A DNA stretch of 64,000 nt from Streptomyces scabiei 87.22 (GTDB taxonomy: Bacteria > Actinomycetota > Actinomycetes > Streptomycetales > Streptomycetaceae): contig NC_013929.1 of assembly GCF_000091305.1 (NCBI RefSeq), positions 3,348,001 to 3,412,000 of the forward strand, in the 5' to 3' direction. Shown in pieces: positions 1 to 6,441 of the stretch. Position 1 is the first letter of the stretch. Each line of letters opens with the position of its first letter. The notes beneath the pieces were generated by a model. The model was not told where the DNA came from, made no database searches, and saw only the letters and a program-made list of their open reading frames with translations. A program made the position numbers and the translations under genes.

Positions 1-1
1 A

Positions 2-925
2 GGGATGCCGCCCCCAGGGAATCGCTTTTGGGCGTATTCACTGGAAAGCATGGAACGCCTGGAGGCCGAAGGGAAGATCGTTTATTCGACGCGAGGATAC
101 CCTCAGGTCAAGCGATACCTTGATGAAATGCCGGGTCAGCTCGTCCAAGACGTATGGACAGACATTGCCCCGATCAACAATCGAGCAGCCGAAAAGCTCG
201 GATATCCTACACAGAAGCCTCTGGCTCTGCTTGAGCGAATCATCGCCACTTCATCTAATGAAGGCGATGTTGTGCTAGATCCATTTTGCGGATGCGGCAC
301 GACCATTGATGCGGCACAAAGGCTCGGTCGTCGATGGATCGGAATTGACATCACGACACTTGCAATCGACCTGATTGACGCCCGACTGCGTCACACCTTC
401 ACCGAGTCGATCCAGAAGAACTATGAAATTCTAGGCATTCCTCGGGACGTTGATGGTGCACAAGCCCTATTCAAGCGATCGCCCTTCGAGTTCGAGCGGT
501 GGTGCGTGATGCTTGTATCCGGCCAGCCGAATGACAAGCAAGTCGCTGACAAGGGGGTCGACGGGGTTGTCCGCATTCCAATCGATCAGAAGGGTGCGTC
601 TCATCGAGTACTTGTGTCGGTGAAGGGTGGAGCTACGAATCCTGGCCACGTTCGCGATTTGCTGGGAACTGTTGAATCACAAAAGGCCGCTATGGGTGTT
701 TTCATCTCCATGAAGAAGCCCACTAAGGCGATGCAAGATGCTGCTAACCACTCGGGCCTCTACACCTTCCCGCCCAACGGTGAGAAGTTTCCGCGCATTC
801 AATTGATCACGGTCGAAGAACTTTTGGAGGGAAAGCGCCCCAGGCTCCCAGTGACCCCGATGCTTCCGTACTTCCAGGCGAAGCGGCGAGAAGAGGGAAA
901 TCCTCAGGAAACTCTCTTCGACTGA
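2..925 (+). CDS. DNA methyltransferase with C-terminal restriction-endonuclease-like domain (5' partial)
   Basis: The reading frame is open to the left edge, so the N-terminus lies outside the window. The visible part carries the C-terminal half of an N4/N6 DNA methylase: a target-recognition stretch, GYPTQKP, and the SAM-binding motif DPFCGCGTT near visible residue 92, followed by the acidic strand WIGIDIT. From about residue 160 a second domain begins (FEFERW...). It has GVDGVV and then VSVKGG near residue 207, the spacing of a PD-(D/E)xK/Mrr-like nuclease core, although the acidic residue before xK is Ser here. Methylase-nuclease fusions of this kind occur in restriction systems. The catalytic DPPY/SPPY motif would be in the missing part. 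The next gene starts 10 bp downstream, so the two are probably co-transcribed. Base composition is clearly lower in GC than the core genes further right. Confidence 0.85.
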   Translation, partial: GMPPPGNRFWAYSLESMERLEAEGKIVYSTRGYPQVKRYLDEMPGQLVQDVWTDIAPINNRAAEKLGYPTQKPLALLERIIATSSNEGDVVLDPFCGCGTTIDAAQRLGRRWIGIDITTLAIDLIDARLRHTFTESIQKNYEILGIPRDVDGAQALFKRSPFEFERWCVMLVSGQPNDKQVADKGVDGVVRIPIDQKGASHRVLVSVKGGATNPGHVRDLLGTVESQKAAMGVFISMKKPTKAMQDAANHSGLYTFPPNGEKFPRIQLITVEELLEGKRPRLPVTPMLPYFQAKRREEGNPQETLFD

Positions 926-935
926 AGGGCGGAAG

Positions 936-1715
936 ATGCAATCACGTTTTGATAGACAGATATTTGAGCAACTCGCTGGCCCTTTCGAAGAATGGCCCAT
1001 CATCATTTGTCCGAGTTGCCGCCGAACCTCCCTAGAAGCAAGTGTGGATGAGTTTGAGAGTGCAATAAGTCTCGACGCCCGCGACTTCGACGAGTGGGAG
1101 CCGGATTGGGTAAGTGGGTATTTTCACGGAAGGATCGAATGCCCACGGATCGGCTGTGACAATAGGTACATTGTAGCCGGGATGTGGACCTTAGATAGCA
1201 CAGATGACACCACCCAACCCCCCACAGAGGGAATCGCCAGATTTTACAGCGTCCAGTACATGCTCCCCGGGCTCCCTCTGATGGATTTCCCGGACGCAGC
1301 ACCTGAGATAGTAAGAGAAATGGCCAAATCGGCCGGAGCCATCCTATTGGTGGATCCTAGCGCCGCAGCAAACCGCATTCGATCAGCCATCGAAGCCCTA
1401 CTAGATCATCAACGAATTCGCAAAACGTCCCCCCGAGATAAAACACGTCGACTAACCACCCACGCGCGGATCGAAATATTTCGGGCAAAGAATCAGCAGG
1501 CAGCTGACCACCTGATGGCCATGAAGTGGATAGGCAACGTAGGAAGCCACGAGCGAAATCCACTTCCTCTTGGCTGGGTACTTGACGGAATGGAACATTT
1601 CGCCAGGGCTGTTGAGCTTGTGTATGACCCAACCGCGAATGAACTCGAAAGGCGCGCAAAGATGATTAATAAGAAGGGGAGCAAACTCCGCCCTAAGACC
1701 AACGGGAAAACCTGA
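936..1715 (+). CDS. DUF4145 domain protein with N-terminal zinc ribbon
   Basis: This 259-residue protein begins 10 bp after the methyltransferase-nuclease gene. The N-terminal part has paired cysteines (CPSC, then CPRIGC about 40 residues later), which suggests a zinc ribbon. The C-terminal half has the DUF4145 pattern: a helix with RIRSAIEALLDHQRI and, downstream, a GNVGSHE loop. DUF4145 is placed in the HEPN-like superfamily and is often carried by restriction or other defence loci; that is family knowledge. The pairing with a methylase-nuclease fusion suggests an accessory or effector role in the same system, which is inference. AT-rich codon use matches the preceding gene and not the core genes. 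Confidence 0.8.
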   Translation: MQSRFDRQIFEQLAGPFEEWPIIICPSCRRTSLEASVDEFESAISLDARDFDEWEPDWVSGYFHGRIECPRIGCDNRYIVAGMWTLDSTDDTTQPPTEGIARFYSVQYMLPGLPLMDFPDAAPEIVREMAKSAGAILLVDPSAAANRIRSAIEALLDHQRIRKTSPRDKTRRLTTHARIEIFRAKNQQAADHLMAMKWIGNVGSHERNPLPLGWVLDGMEHFARAVELVYDPTANELERRAKMINKKGSKLRPKTNGKT

Positions 1716-1796
1716 TATCTGTATCGAAGGGTCGAAGAAGTTAAGTGGCGCCAATCGAGTTTCCGGAAGCCCGACTCGCAGGAGTACGGTCCGCCC

Positions 1797-2357
1797 ATGA
1801 ACTGGCGAGACTCTCGGTCCTGGACCGAATCATGGGACTGGGGCGACGCGCCCGCCTGGGCTGCGTTCGTGCTGGCAGCGCTAGCACTTTGGATCAGCAT
1901 CAGGGCGCAGCGAGACGGGCGGCGCTCAGCCGACGCGGCCGAAAAGTCTGGGACCGCTGCCGAAGCCTCTGTCGAAGAGGCGCGGCTGTCGCGCATGGCA
2001 TCGGAGCGGTCGGCGACGGTTGCCGAGGAGACGCTGGCTGATCAACGGCGTGAGGCAGCAGCGCGGCGAACGGTGGAAGAGGAAGCTAGCCGCCCCCGGC
2101 CAGAATTCCGGATCGAGCGCTCTGGGCGACAGGGGTTCAGGCTGCGCAATGCTGGCACCGGGCCCGCCACGGGCATCACGGTGAGCGATCGAGGGCGGTC
2201 GTACACGATGGACAGGATTGTCGATCTGACCTTGCAACCGGGCGACGCCAAGGCGTTCATGATGTTGGGCACTGCGGGACAGCCCATTCCGGGCACGTTG
2301 TACCTGACTTGGGACGGCCAGAGCGAGGAAGTGCCTGTGGCCATCCCGGACTTCTGA
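1797..2357 (+). CDS. Hypothetical membrane-anchored coiled-coil protein
   Basis: This is a 186-residue protein. A single hydrophobic segment (about residues 19-36, AWAAFVLAALALWISI) follows a Trp- and Asp-rich N-terminus. A long Ala/Glu/Arg-rich helix (about 37-100) is probably coiled coil, and a small beta-rich C-terminal domain contains RNAGTGPATGITV, a pattern seen in immunoglobulin-like folds. I do not recognise a family with an assigned function. Similar single-TM plus helix plus beta-domain proteins are common as strain-specific genes in Streptomyces. It lies between the methylase/DUF4145 pair and a tRNA-fragment scar, so it is probably part of the same inserted segment. Confidence 0.65.
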   Translation: MNWRDSRSWTESWDWGDAPAWAAFVLAALALWISIRAQRDGRRSADAAEKSGTAAEASVEEARLSRMASERSATVAEETLADQRREAAARRTVEEEASRPRPEFRIERSGRQGFRLRNAGTGPATGITVSDRGRSYTMDRIVDLTLQPGDAKAFMMLGTAGQPIPGTLYLTWDGQSEEVPVAIPDF

Positions 2358-2631
2358 CCACGGGTCCCCGCTGGCTACCGTTGCCGTAGCCGAGAAGGGC
2401 CAACGGACTGTTCGAGCATCATGCCCGGAGTGTCCGCATGCTCGGCTGCGAACGTGCACGGCGACCAGGCCCTGGAAGTACTTCGGCTTACCTCGCAGCC
2501 GTAGGCCGTGCCGTCCGGTGAACCGACACCTTAAGACGGAGCGGGCAGCCGTGGACTATCCGTGGACTCGTTCCGCCTGATCTGCTGTGTGCAGGCCCGT
2601 GACCTGCTGCGTTGTCTGCTAGCCACGGGGC

Positions 2632-2674
2632 CTCCGGAGCCGTGTGCGCAGGTTCGAATCCTGCCGGGGGCACC
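2632..2674 (+). other. tRNA 3'-end fragment, probable integrative-element attachment site
   Basis: The sequence contains a canonical T-arm (GCAGG TTCGAAT CCTGC at about 2649-2665), the 3' acceptor strand CGGGGGC, a discriminator A and CC. A GC-rich segment before the T-arm could be a class II variable arm. No matching 5' acceptor strand (GCCCCCG) occurs within 100 bases upstream, and no convincing D- or anticodon arm is visible, so this is not an intact tRNA gene. Such 3' fragments are typical attachment-site copies left by integrases that target tRNA genes. The isotype cannot be fixed; a Leu-type tRNA would fit. Confidence 0.6.
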
Positions 2675-2690
2675 TTGCATGAGGTGCCCA

Positions 2691-2730
2691 AAGACCCCGC
2701 CATCAGCGCTTTCGCTGAGAACGGGGTCTT
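2691..2730 (+). terminator. Hairpin terminator after the tRNA fragment
   Basis: AAGACCCCG (2691-2699) pairs perfectly with CGGGGTCTT (2722-2730). An inner stem TCAGCG/CGCTGA closes on the loop CTTT. Strong hairpins of this type usually follow tRNA genes, which supports reading the preceding fragment as the retained tRNA end with its native terminator. Confidence 0.75.
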
Positions 2731-3176
2731 CGCGTATGTGCAGCCGTGTGCCGGTGTGCGCGGACGAGTCGTGGGCGGGATCTTGGAGTAGGACGTCAGG
2801 TGAGCCCCGCATGTCGTCTGTCCTCGCGTTGTCCGGAGAAGCTGCAGGGGCCGTCCCGTCGCAACTGCTGCCTCAGATAGGCCGACTTCAAGCTCACCGG
2901 CAGGCGCCGTACCCTCTCCGACGGCTTGATTCTCTGCTCGCTCAACTCGGCCGCCTACAACCGTACCGACTCCCGGTGCCGACGTCCCGCAGCGGTCGGC
3001 CCGCCCGCCCCCATCCGCAGACCTCACACACCACGGAATACAGCCACCACCCGAGGACCTTCAGGGACTTCGCGTTGATTCACCCTGACGAGCCGAAGCC
3101 AGTAGTGACCCATCGCGGCCTGCGTCAGGTCGTCTGGAGGCTGCCCCTGATGGTCGAACAACGACACTCGCGCCAC
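2731..3176. other. Intergenic stretch without a supported gene
   Basis: Several overlapping long open frames exist on both strands, but none has recognisable domain content, a good start signal or consistent codon bias. I see no coding sequence or structured element I can support here. It lies between the tRNA-fragment scar and the first hairpin repeat. Confidence 0.5.
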
Positions 3177-3290
3177 AGGTCAGCGGCTCAGCGCATCTTC
3201 GGTTGTGCGCTGGGGGCGCGGAAAGTCCCGTGGCGCGCTGGAGGCGCTCGTGTCTCGTGCCGTTGTCACGGAGAAGGCCGGGTACGGCGT
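3177..3290 (+). repeat. Hairpin-containing repeat, copy A
   Basis: This segment is related to the one at about 4160-4280. Shared blocks include CAG(C/T)GCA(T/C)CTTCGGT, then GCGCGCTGGAGG(C/T)GCT and GGAGAAGGC. In this copy CAGCGCA (3189-3195) pairs perfectly with TGCGCTG (3206-3212). The two copies flank the DUF4232 gene in the same orientation about 980 bp apart. I do not know the family. It could be a dispersed repeat, a structured leader or a decayed mobile-element end. Confidence 0.5.
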
Positions 3291-3505
3291 GGAGGCCGAG
3301 CTGGCCGCCACGCCTCCCCCGTGTCCCGAGGACGGCCATCTGTACGGGTGCAGCCTGTCGTCACCGTTCCGTCACAAGTGGTCGCCGCGCGGAACGCCAC
3401 CGCTCTCCCGCCCTGTCTGCACTCACGTATCGGGAACACGACGTACCGCGGGGCAACAACCGACGACCTAGACCCGCGGACGAGACGACTCAGGGGGACG
3501 ACAGC

Positions 3506-4075
3506 ATGCGGCACAACAACGGCTTTCGCAGGGCGGCTCTGGCGACGACGGCGGTCACGGCCTTCGCGGCGGCGGTGACCGGCATCCTGCCCGGCTCCGC
3601 CATGGCGGCGAGCACCACCGCCTCCACCCCGCCGCCCGCCTGCCCGGCCTCCGCCCTGCAGGTCAGCGCCCGGCAGGCCGCCCACCCTCCCGTCGGGACC
3701 GGGACCGGGGCGGCGGTCGTGAAGTTCACCAACATCTCCGGGAAGACGTGCGTCGTGAAGGGGCACCCGACGGTCGCGGGCGCCGGCAACGGCTCCCCCT
3801 CCCACAACACCCCGCTCAAGGTCACCCGCAAGGGCAAGGCGGCCACCGTGAAGCTCCGGCCGCACGGCAAGGCGTGGGTGAAGCTGACCTTCGTCCAGGT
3901 CCAGGGGGAGGGCGACGGCTACTGCGTGTCGGGCAAGACCCCGAAGGCGTATCCGACGATGGTCATCGGGCTGCCGCGCTCCGGGAAGCACCAGGTCGCC
4001 CTGAACGACGGGTGGTGGGCCCTGTGCGACAACAAGGTGACGGCCACCCCGGTCTCGAAGGTCAAGCCTTCCTGA
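3506..4075 (+). CDS. Secreted DUF4232 domain protein
   Basis: ATG at 3506 follows an AGGGGGAC ribosome site at 3492-3499, giving a 189-residue protein. The N-terminus is a typical Sec signal peptide: basic RRAA, a hydrophobic Ala/Val stretch, and a likely cleavage after AMA near residue 34. The remainder matches the DUF4232 pattern of Streptomyces secreted proteins, with conserved cysteines (PPACPA, GKTCVV, DGYCVS, WALCDN), a KFTN-SG-C strand and GSP/HNTP-type turns. The function of DUF4232 is unknown; an extracellular beta-sandwich stabilised by disulphides is the reasonable reading. It is flanked by two related hairpin repeats and has no operon partner. Confidence 0.85.
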   Translation: MRHNNGFRRAALATTAVTAFAAAVTGILPGSAMAASTTASTPPPACPASALQVSARQAAHPPVGTGTGAAVVKFTNISGKTCVVKGHPTVAGAGNGSPSHNTPLKVTRKGKAATVKLRPHGKAWVKLTFVQVQGEGDGYCVSGKTPKAYPTMVIGLPRSGKHQVALNDGWWALCDNKVTATPVSKVKPS

Positions 4076-4159
4076 CCCCACCGTCCCCACAACGCCGAGC
4101 TGCCTGCACCACGATCGCAGACGCTGACCTGCACTCTTGCGAAGTACTGCGCATAAGTG

Positions 4160-4280
4160 CCGGTCAGTGACTCAGTGCACCTTCGGTGCGCGCCGGGGAG
4201 GCGTATACATCCCGTAGCGCGCTGGAGGTGCTTCTGTCTGCCCGGCGCCGAAGTGATCATCGCGGAGAAGGCGGTGACAT
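4160..4280 (+). repeat. Hairpin-containing repeat, copy B
   Basis: This is the second copy of the element at 3177-3290. Its hairpin is GTGCACC (4175-4181) pairing with GGTGCGC (4185-4191), with one T-G wobble. The stem is kept although its bases differ from copy A. Its right end runs into the IS110-type transposase remnant. Confidence 0.5.
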
Positions 4281-4371
4281 GAGCCGGTTCGCCTCCGCCG
4301 AACGCCTCGCCTCCTGGGCCGAGGGCTACCCCGGCAACCACGAGTCGGCCGGGCGCACCAGAAGTGGGCCA
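4249..4371 (+). pseudogene. IS110-family transposase remnant
   Basis: Reading through one apparent single-base deletion near 4268, the translation gives AEVIIAE followed by GGDMSRFASAERLASWAEG and then YPGNHESAGRTRSG. This matches the conserved C-terminal block of IS110/IS116-type transposases (typically DMSRF...LASWAG...PGN.ESAG). The frame is broken before it, and the similarity stops where the next gene's upstream region begins, so only about 40 codons survive. It marks past insertion activity at this locus. Confidence 0.55.
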
Positions 4372-4411
4372 CCGCAGCGCTGTCCGGCGGTGCCGTGCTT
4401 GGATCATCGGT

Positions 4412-5161
4412 ATGACGGACTGGTCTCGGCTGCACCACGCCTACGGCACGGCGGAAGACGTTCCCGGCCTGCTTGACGCAGTCGGTCCTGACGCGCTGGA
4501 TCCCCTCTGGAACGAGCTCTGGTCCCGGCTGTGTCATCAGGGCACCGTCTACTCGGCGAGTTACGCGGCCTTGCCTGCGCTGACCGAGATGGCGCGGCGG
4601 TGGTCGGCCGCGGACCGGCAGATGCCCCTGTGTCTGGCCGGCTCCATCGTGGCAAGCACAGATCGGCCCTACGGCGGCGACGATCCCCAAGTGGCCTACG
4701 CCTCCCAGATATCCGTCCTGGCGCGCCTCACCGAGGAAGCCCTTCAAGATCCGGGACTCACCGGCAATCCTGCGAACTACGTCAACTTGCTGGGCACGCT
4801 GCTGAGTTTCCAGGGCGTAGAGGTGTGGGGTGAGCAGCTCGACGGGTTGAACGACGAGGAGTACGAGGTGCCCTGCCCCTCGTGCGGCACGGAGAACTTC
4901 ATCGTCTTCGGCGAGTGCGGCTTCTTCTCGACCACAGACAGCATGTACATGAAAGCCTCCACGTCCGCGGGACAGGTGCCCCTACGGCCCCACAGCCCCG
5001 CAGCCTTGGACGGGCTCGGCCGGAGACTCCACTCCCGCGCACTCGCGGACGGGCAGTCCGACATCGCCCGCAGGTTGACCTACGTCTTCGGCGATGCGCA
5101 ATGTGCCGAGTGTGATGTCGTCTTCAGCGTCGCGGAAGCGGTCGTCGGGCAAGGGAGCTGA
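4412..5161 (+). CDS. Hypothetical protein with C-terminal zinc-ribbon cysteines
   Basis: This is a 249-residue protein from ATG 4412; the longer frame upstream starts in IS-derived sequence and is less likely. The first half is helical (TDWSRLHHAYG..., LWSRLCHQGTVYSASYAALPALTEMARRW), resembling a HEAT-like scaffold. The second half holds two cysteine pairs, CPSC near residue 152 and CAEC close to the C-terminus, which could form one split zinc ribbon. Proteins of this appearance recur in Streptomyces, often near toxin or immunity genes, but I cannot assign a function. The next gene is convergent. Confidence 0.7.
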   Translation: MTDWSRLHHAYGTAEDVPGLLDAVGPDALDPLWNELWSRLCHQGTVYSASYAALPALTEMARRWSAADRQMPLCLAGSIVASTDRPYGGDDPQVAYASQISVLARLTEEALQDPGLTGNPANYVNLLGTLLSFQGVEVWGEQLDGLNDEEYEVPCPSCGTENFIVFGECGFFSTTDSMYMKASTSAGQVPLRPHSPAALDGLGRRLHSRALADGQSDIARRLTYVFGDAQCAECDVVFSVAEAVVGQGS

Positions 5162-5234
5162 TGGGACCCTTGCCACGGCACTTGAACGCGTGAGGCCGGC
5201 TGTGTCTCGGAGCCGCCGGGCGCCGTTGTGGGGA

Positions 5235-5597
5235 TCAAGAGCCTGTCCGCAACCAGTGACGCGCGGCGGCCAGTGTCACTTCGAGGTCGTCGCTCCATGA
5301 ACAGACTTCCACCCAGGACAGGTAGCCGTCCTGGGTGAAGACCAGCACCTCGCCGGGGCACTCGCCGGCTTCGGTGACGAGCTGCGCTTCGCCCGCTACT
5401 ACCGTGCCGGGGCCGGTGGGCGCAGCTTCCACCTTGCCGGTGTCAAGCTGGAAGTAGGCGGTGCCACACCCGCAGGTACAGCGCGCTCGCACGCTGAGGT
5501 GCGGAACCTGTCTTTGGAGCGCGATGTGGGCCAGGGTGTCCCCGTTCAGGACTGCCGCAAGCACGTCGGCTACGTCGGCAGGCAGGCTCTCGTTCAT
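5235..5597 (-). CDS. Hypothetical small acidic protein
   Basis: This is a 120-residue protein. ATG at 5597 (MNESLPADVADVL) is preferred over an upstream TTG. It contains CTCGCGTAYF, a small cysteine cluster, followed by beta-strand-like segments and a conserved-looking end (YLSWVEVCSW...). No signal peptide or membrane segment is evident. No family is recognised. It is convergent with the gene ending at 5161. Confidence 0.6.
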   Translation of the reverse strand: MNESLPADVADVLAAVLNGDTLAHIALQRQVPHLSVRARCTCGCGTAYFQLDTGKVEAAPTGPGTVVAGEAQLVTEAGECPGEVLVFTQDGYLSWVEVCSWSDDLEVTLAAARHWLRTGS

Positions 5598-5852
5598 CGC
5601 GTCACCGTATCTGACCAGCAATTTTTAGAGGTCATGCCAGCCCTCGACACCCGGCCCGAGCTCCGCCCGCGCACGCGGGCCAACGGCGTGCAGCCCTGGC
5701 GGCCCCGGGACCGGATTGCGCGGCATCGGCTGAGAGTCCTTCTCGCTGGAAGGAGAGCAGCCGGCAGCGGTATTGCGGGTTGCTCAAAGGCACGGGGAAG
5801 GGTTTCGTCAGGGCTCCTTCGGGTCTTGGCCGGGGGCTCGCCCTTGTCGTCG

Positions 5853-6239
5853 TCAGCCGGCGTCCGGCCAGTCCTGTGGGGGTACACGTGGTGGCTCCGG
5901 GTCGCTCCGGCGGTGTGCTTGCCTTGCGTTTTCGCCTCGCAGGCTGGTCAGCCATGGCCATAGGTCCGGGAGGGCTTGCTTCGGGCAGGCCAGGCGGTGT
6001 TCTATGCGGCAGCGCTGGAACTGGTCCGGCGGGCACACTCCGTAGACCGTCACCCGTCCGTCGGACAGCTCGATCCAGCGGTACTCCGCCGGCACTGTGT
6101 GGGCCGGCGGGCGCATGTCGGGCTCCAGCAGCACCCAGTCCTGGCCGAGTGTCGCCACCCGATCCTGCGGGAGGCCGCAGTGCGGGCACCTGTTCCGTCC
6201 TCTGCCGATGCGGCGCGGCTTCTCATCCAGAACCCCCAT
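5853..6239 (-). CDS. DUF6083 domain protein
   Basis: This is a 128-residue protein. The N-terminal CPHCG (about residues 18-22) and later CRIEHRLAC suggest a zinc-binding unit. The segment LLEPDMRPPAHTVPAEYRW, then IELSDGRVTVYGVCPP, and the PWLTSLREN-like end match the pattern I associate with DUF6083, a family mostly seen in Streptomyces. Molecular function is unknown. It lies downstream of, and in the same orientation as, the HEPN-motif gene, 202 bp away, which leaves room for a separate promoter. Confidence 0.7.
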   Translation of the reverse strand: MGVLDEKPRRIGRGRNRCPHCGLPQDRVATLGQDWVLLEPDMRPPAHTVPAEYRWIELSDGRVTVYGVCPPDQFQRCRIEHRLACPKQALPDLWPWLTSLRGENARQAHRRSDPEPPRVPPQDWPDAG

Positions 6240-6441
6240 GACGTGAGGGTCTCCAGGCCGTCGGTCACGGTGTAGAGCGCGAACCGGACGGGACGTCCGG
6301 GGTGGGAGTGTGCCGGTGAGGCGGGATGCGATGCGGCAGGTGCAGGCAGCATCCGACGGACGACGGGTGCGCGGCTGAGATGCGGCGGAGTGTTCGGTTC
6401 CTGAGGGTCGAACGGGCCCGGGCTGCGGCGCGATTTCGCGC

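Noticed and set aside
2580..2674. Intact tRNA gene
   Set aside because: Only the T-arm and 3' acceptor strand fit. No complementary 5' acceptor strand or D-arm was found, so it was recorded as a fragment.
2488..2812. Small minus-strand proteins across the tRNA fragment
   Set aside because: They contain PPAGFEPAHT- and GAPGRIRTCA-like strings that I recognise as the spurious translation of tRNA 3' ends.
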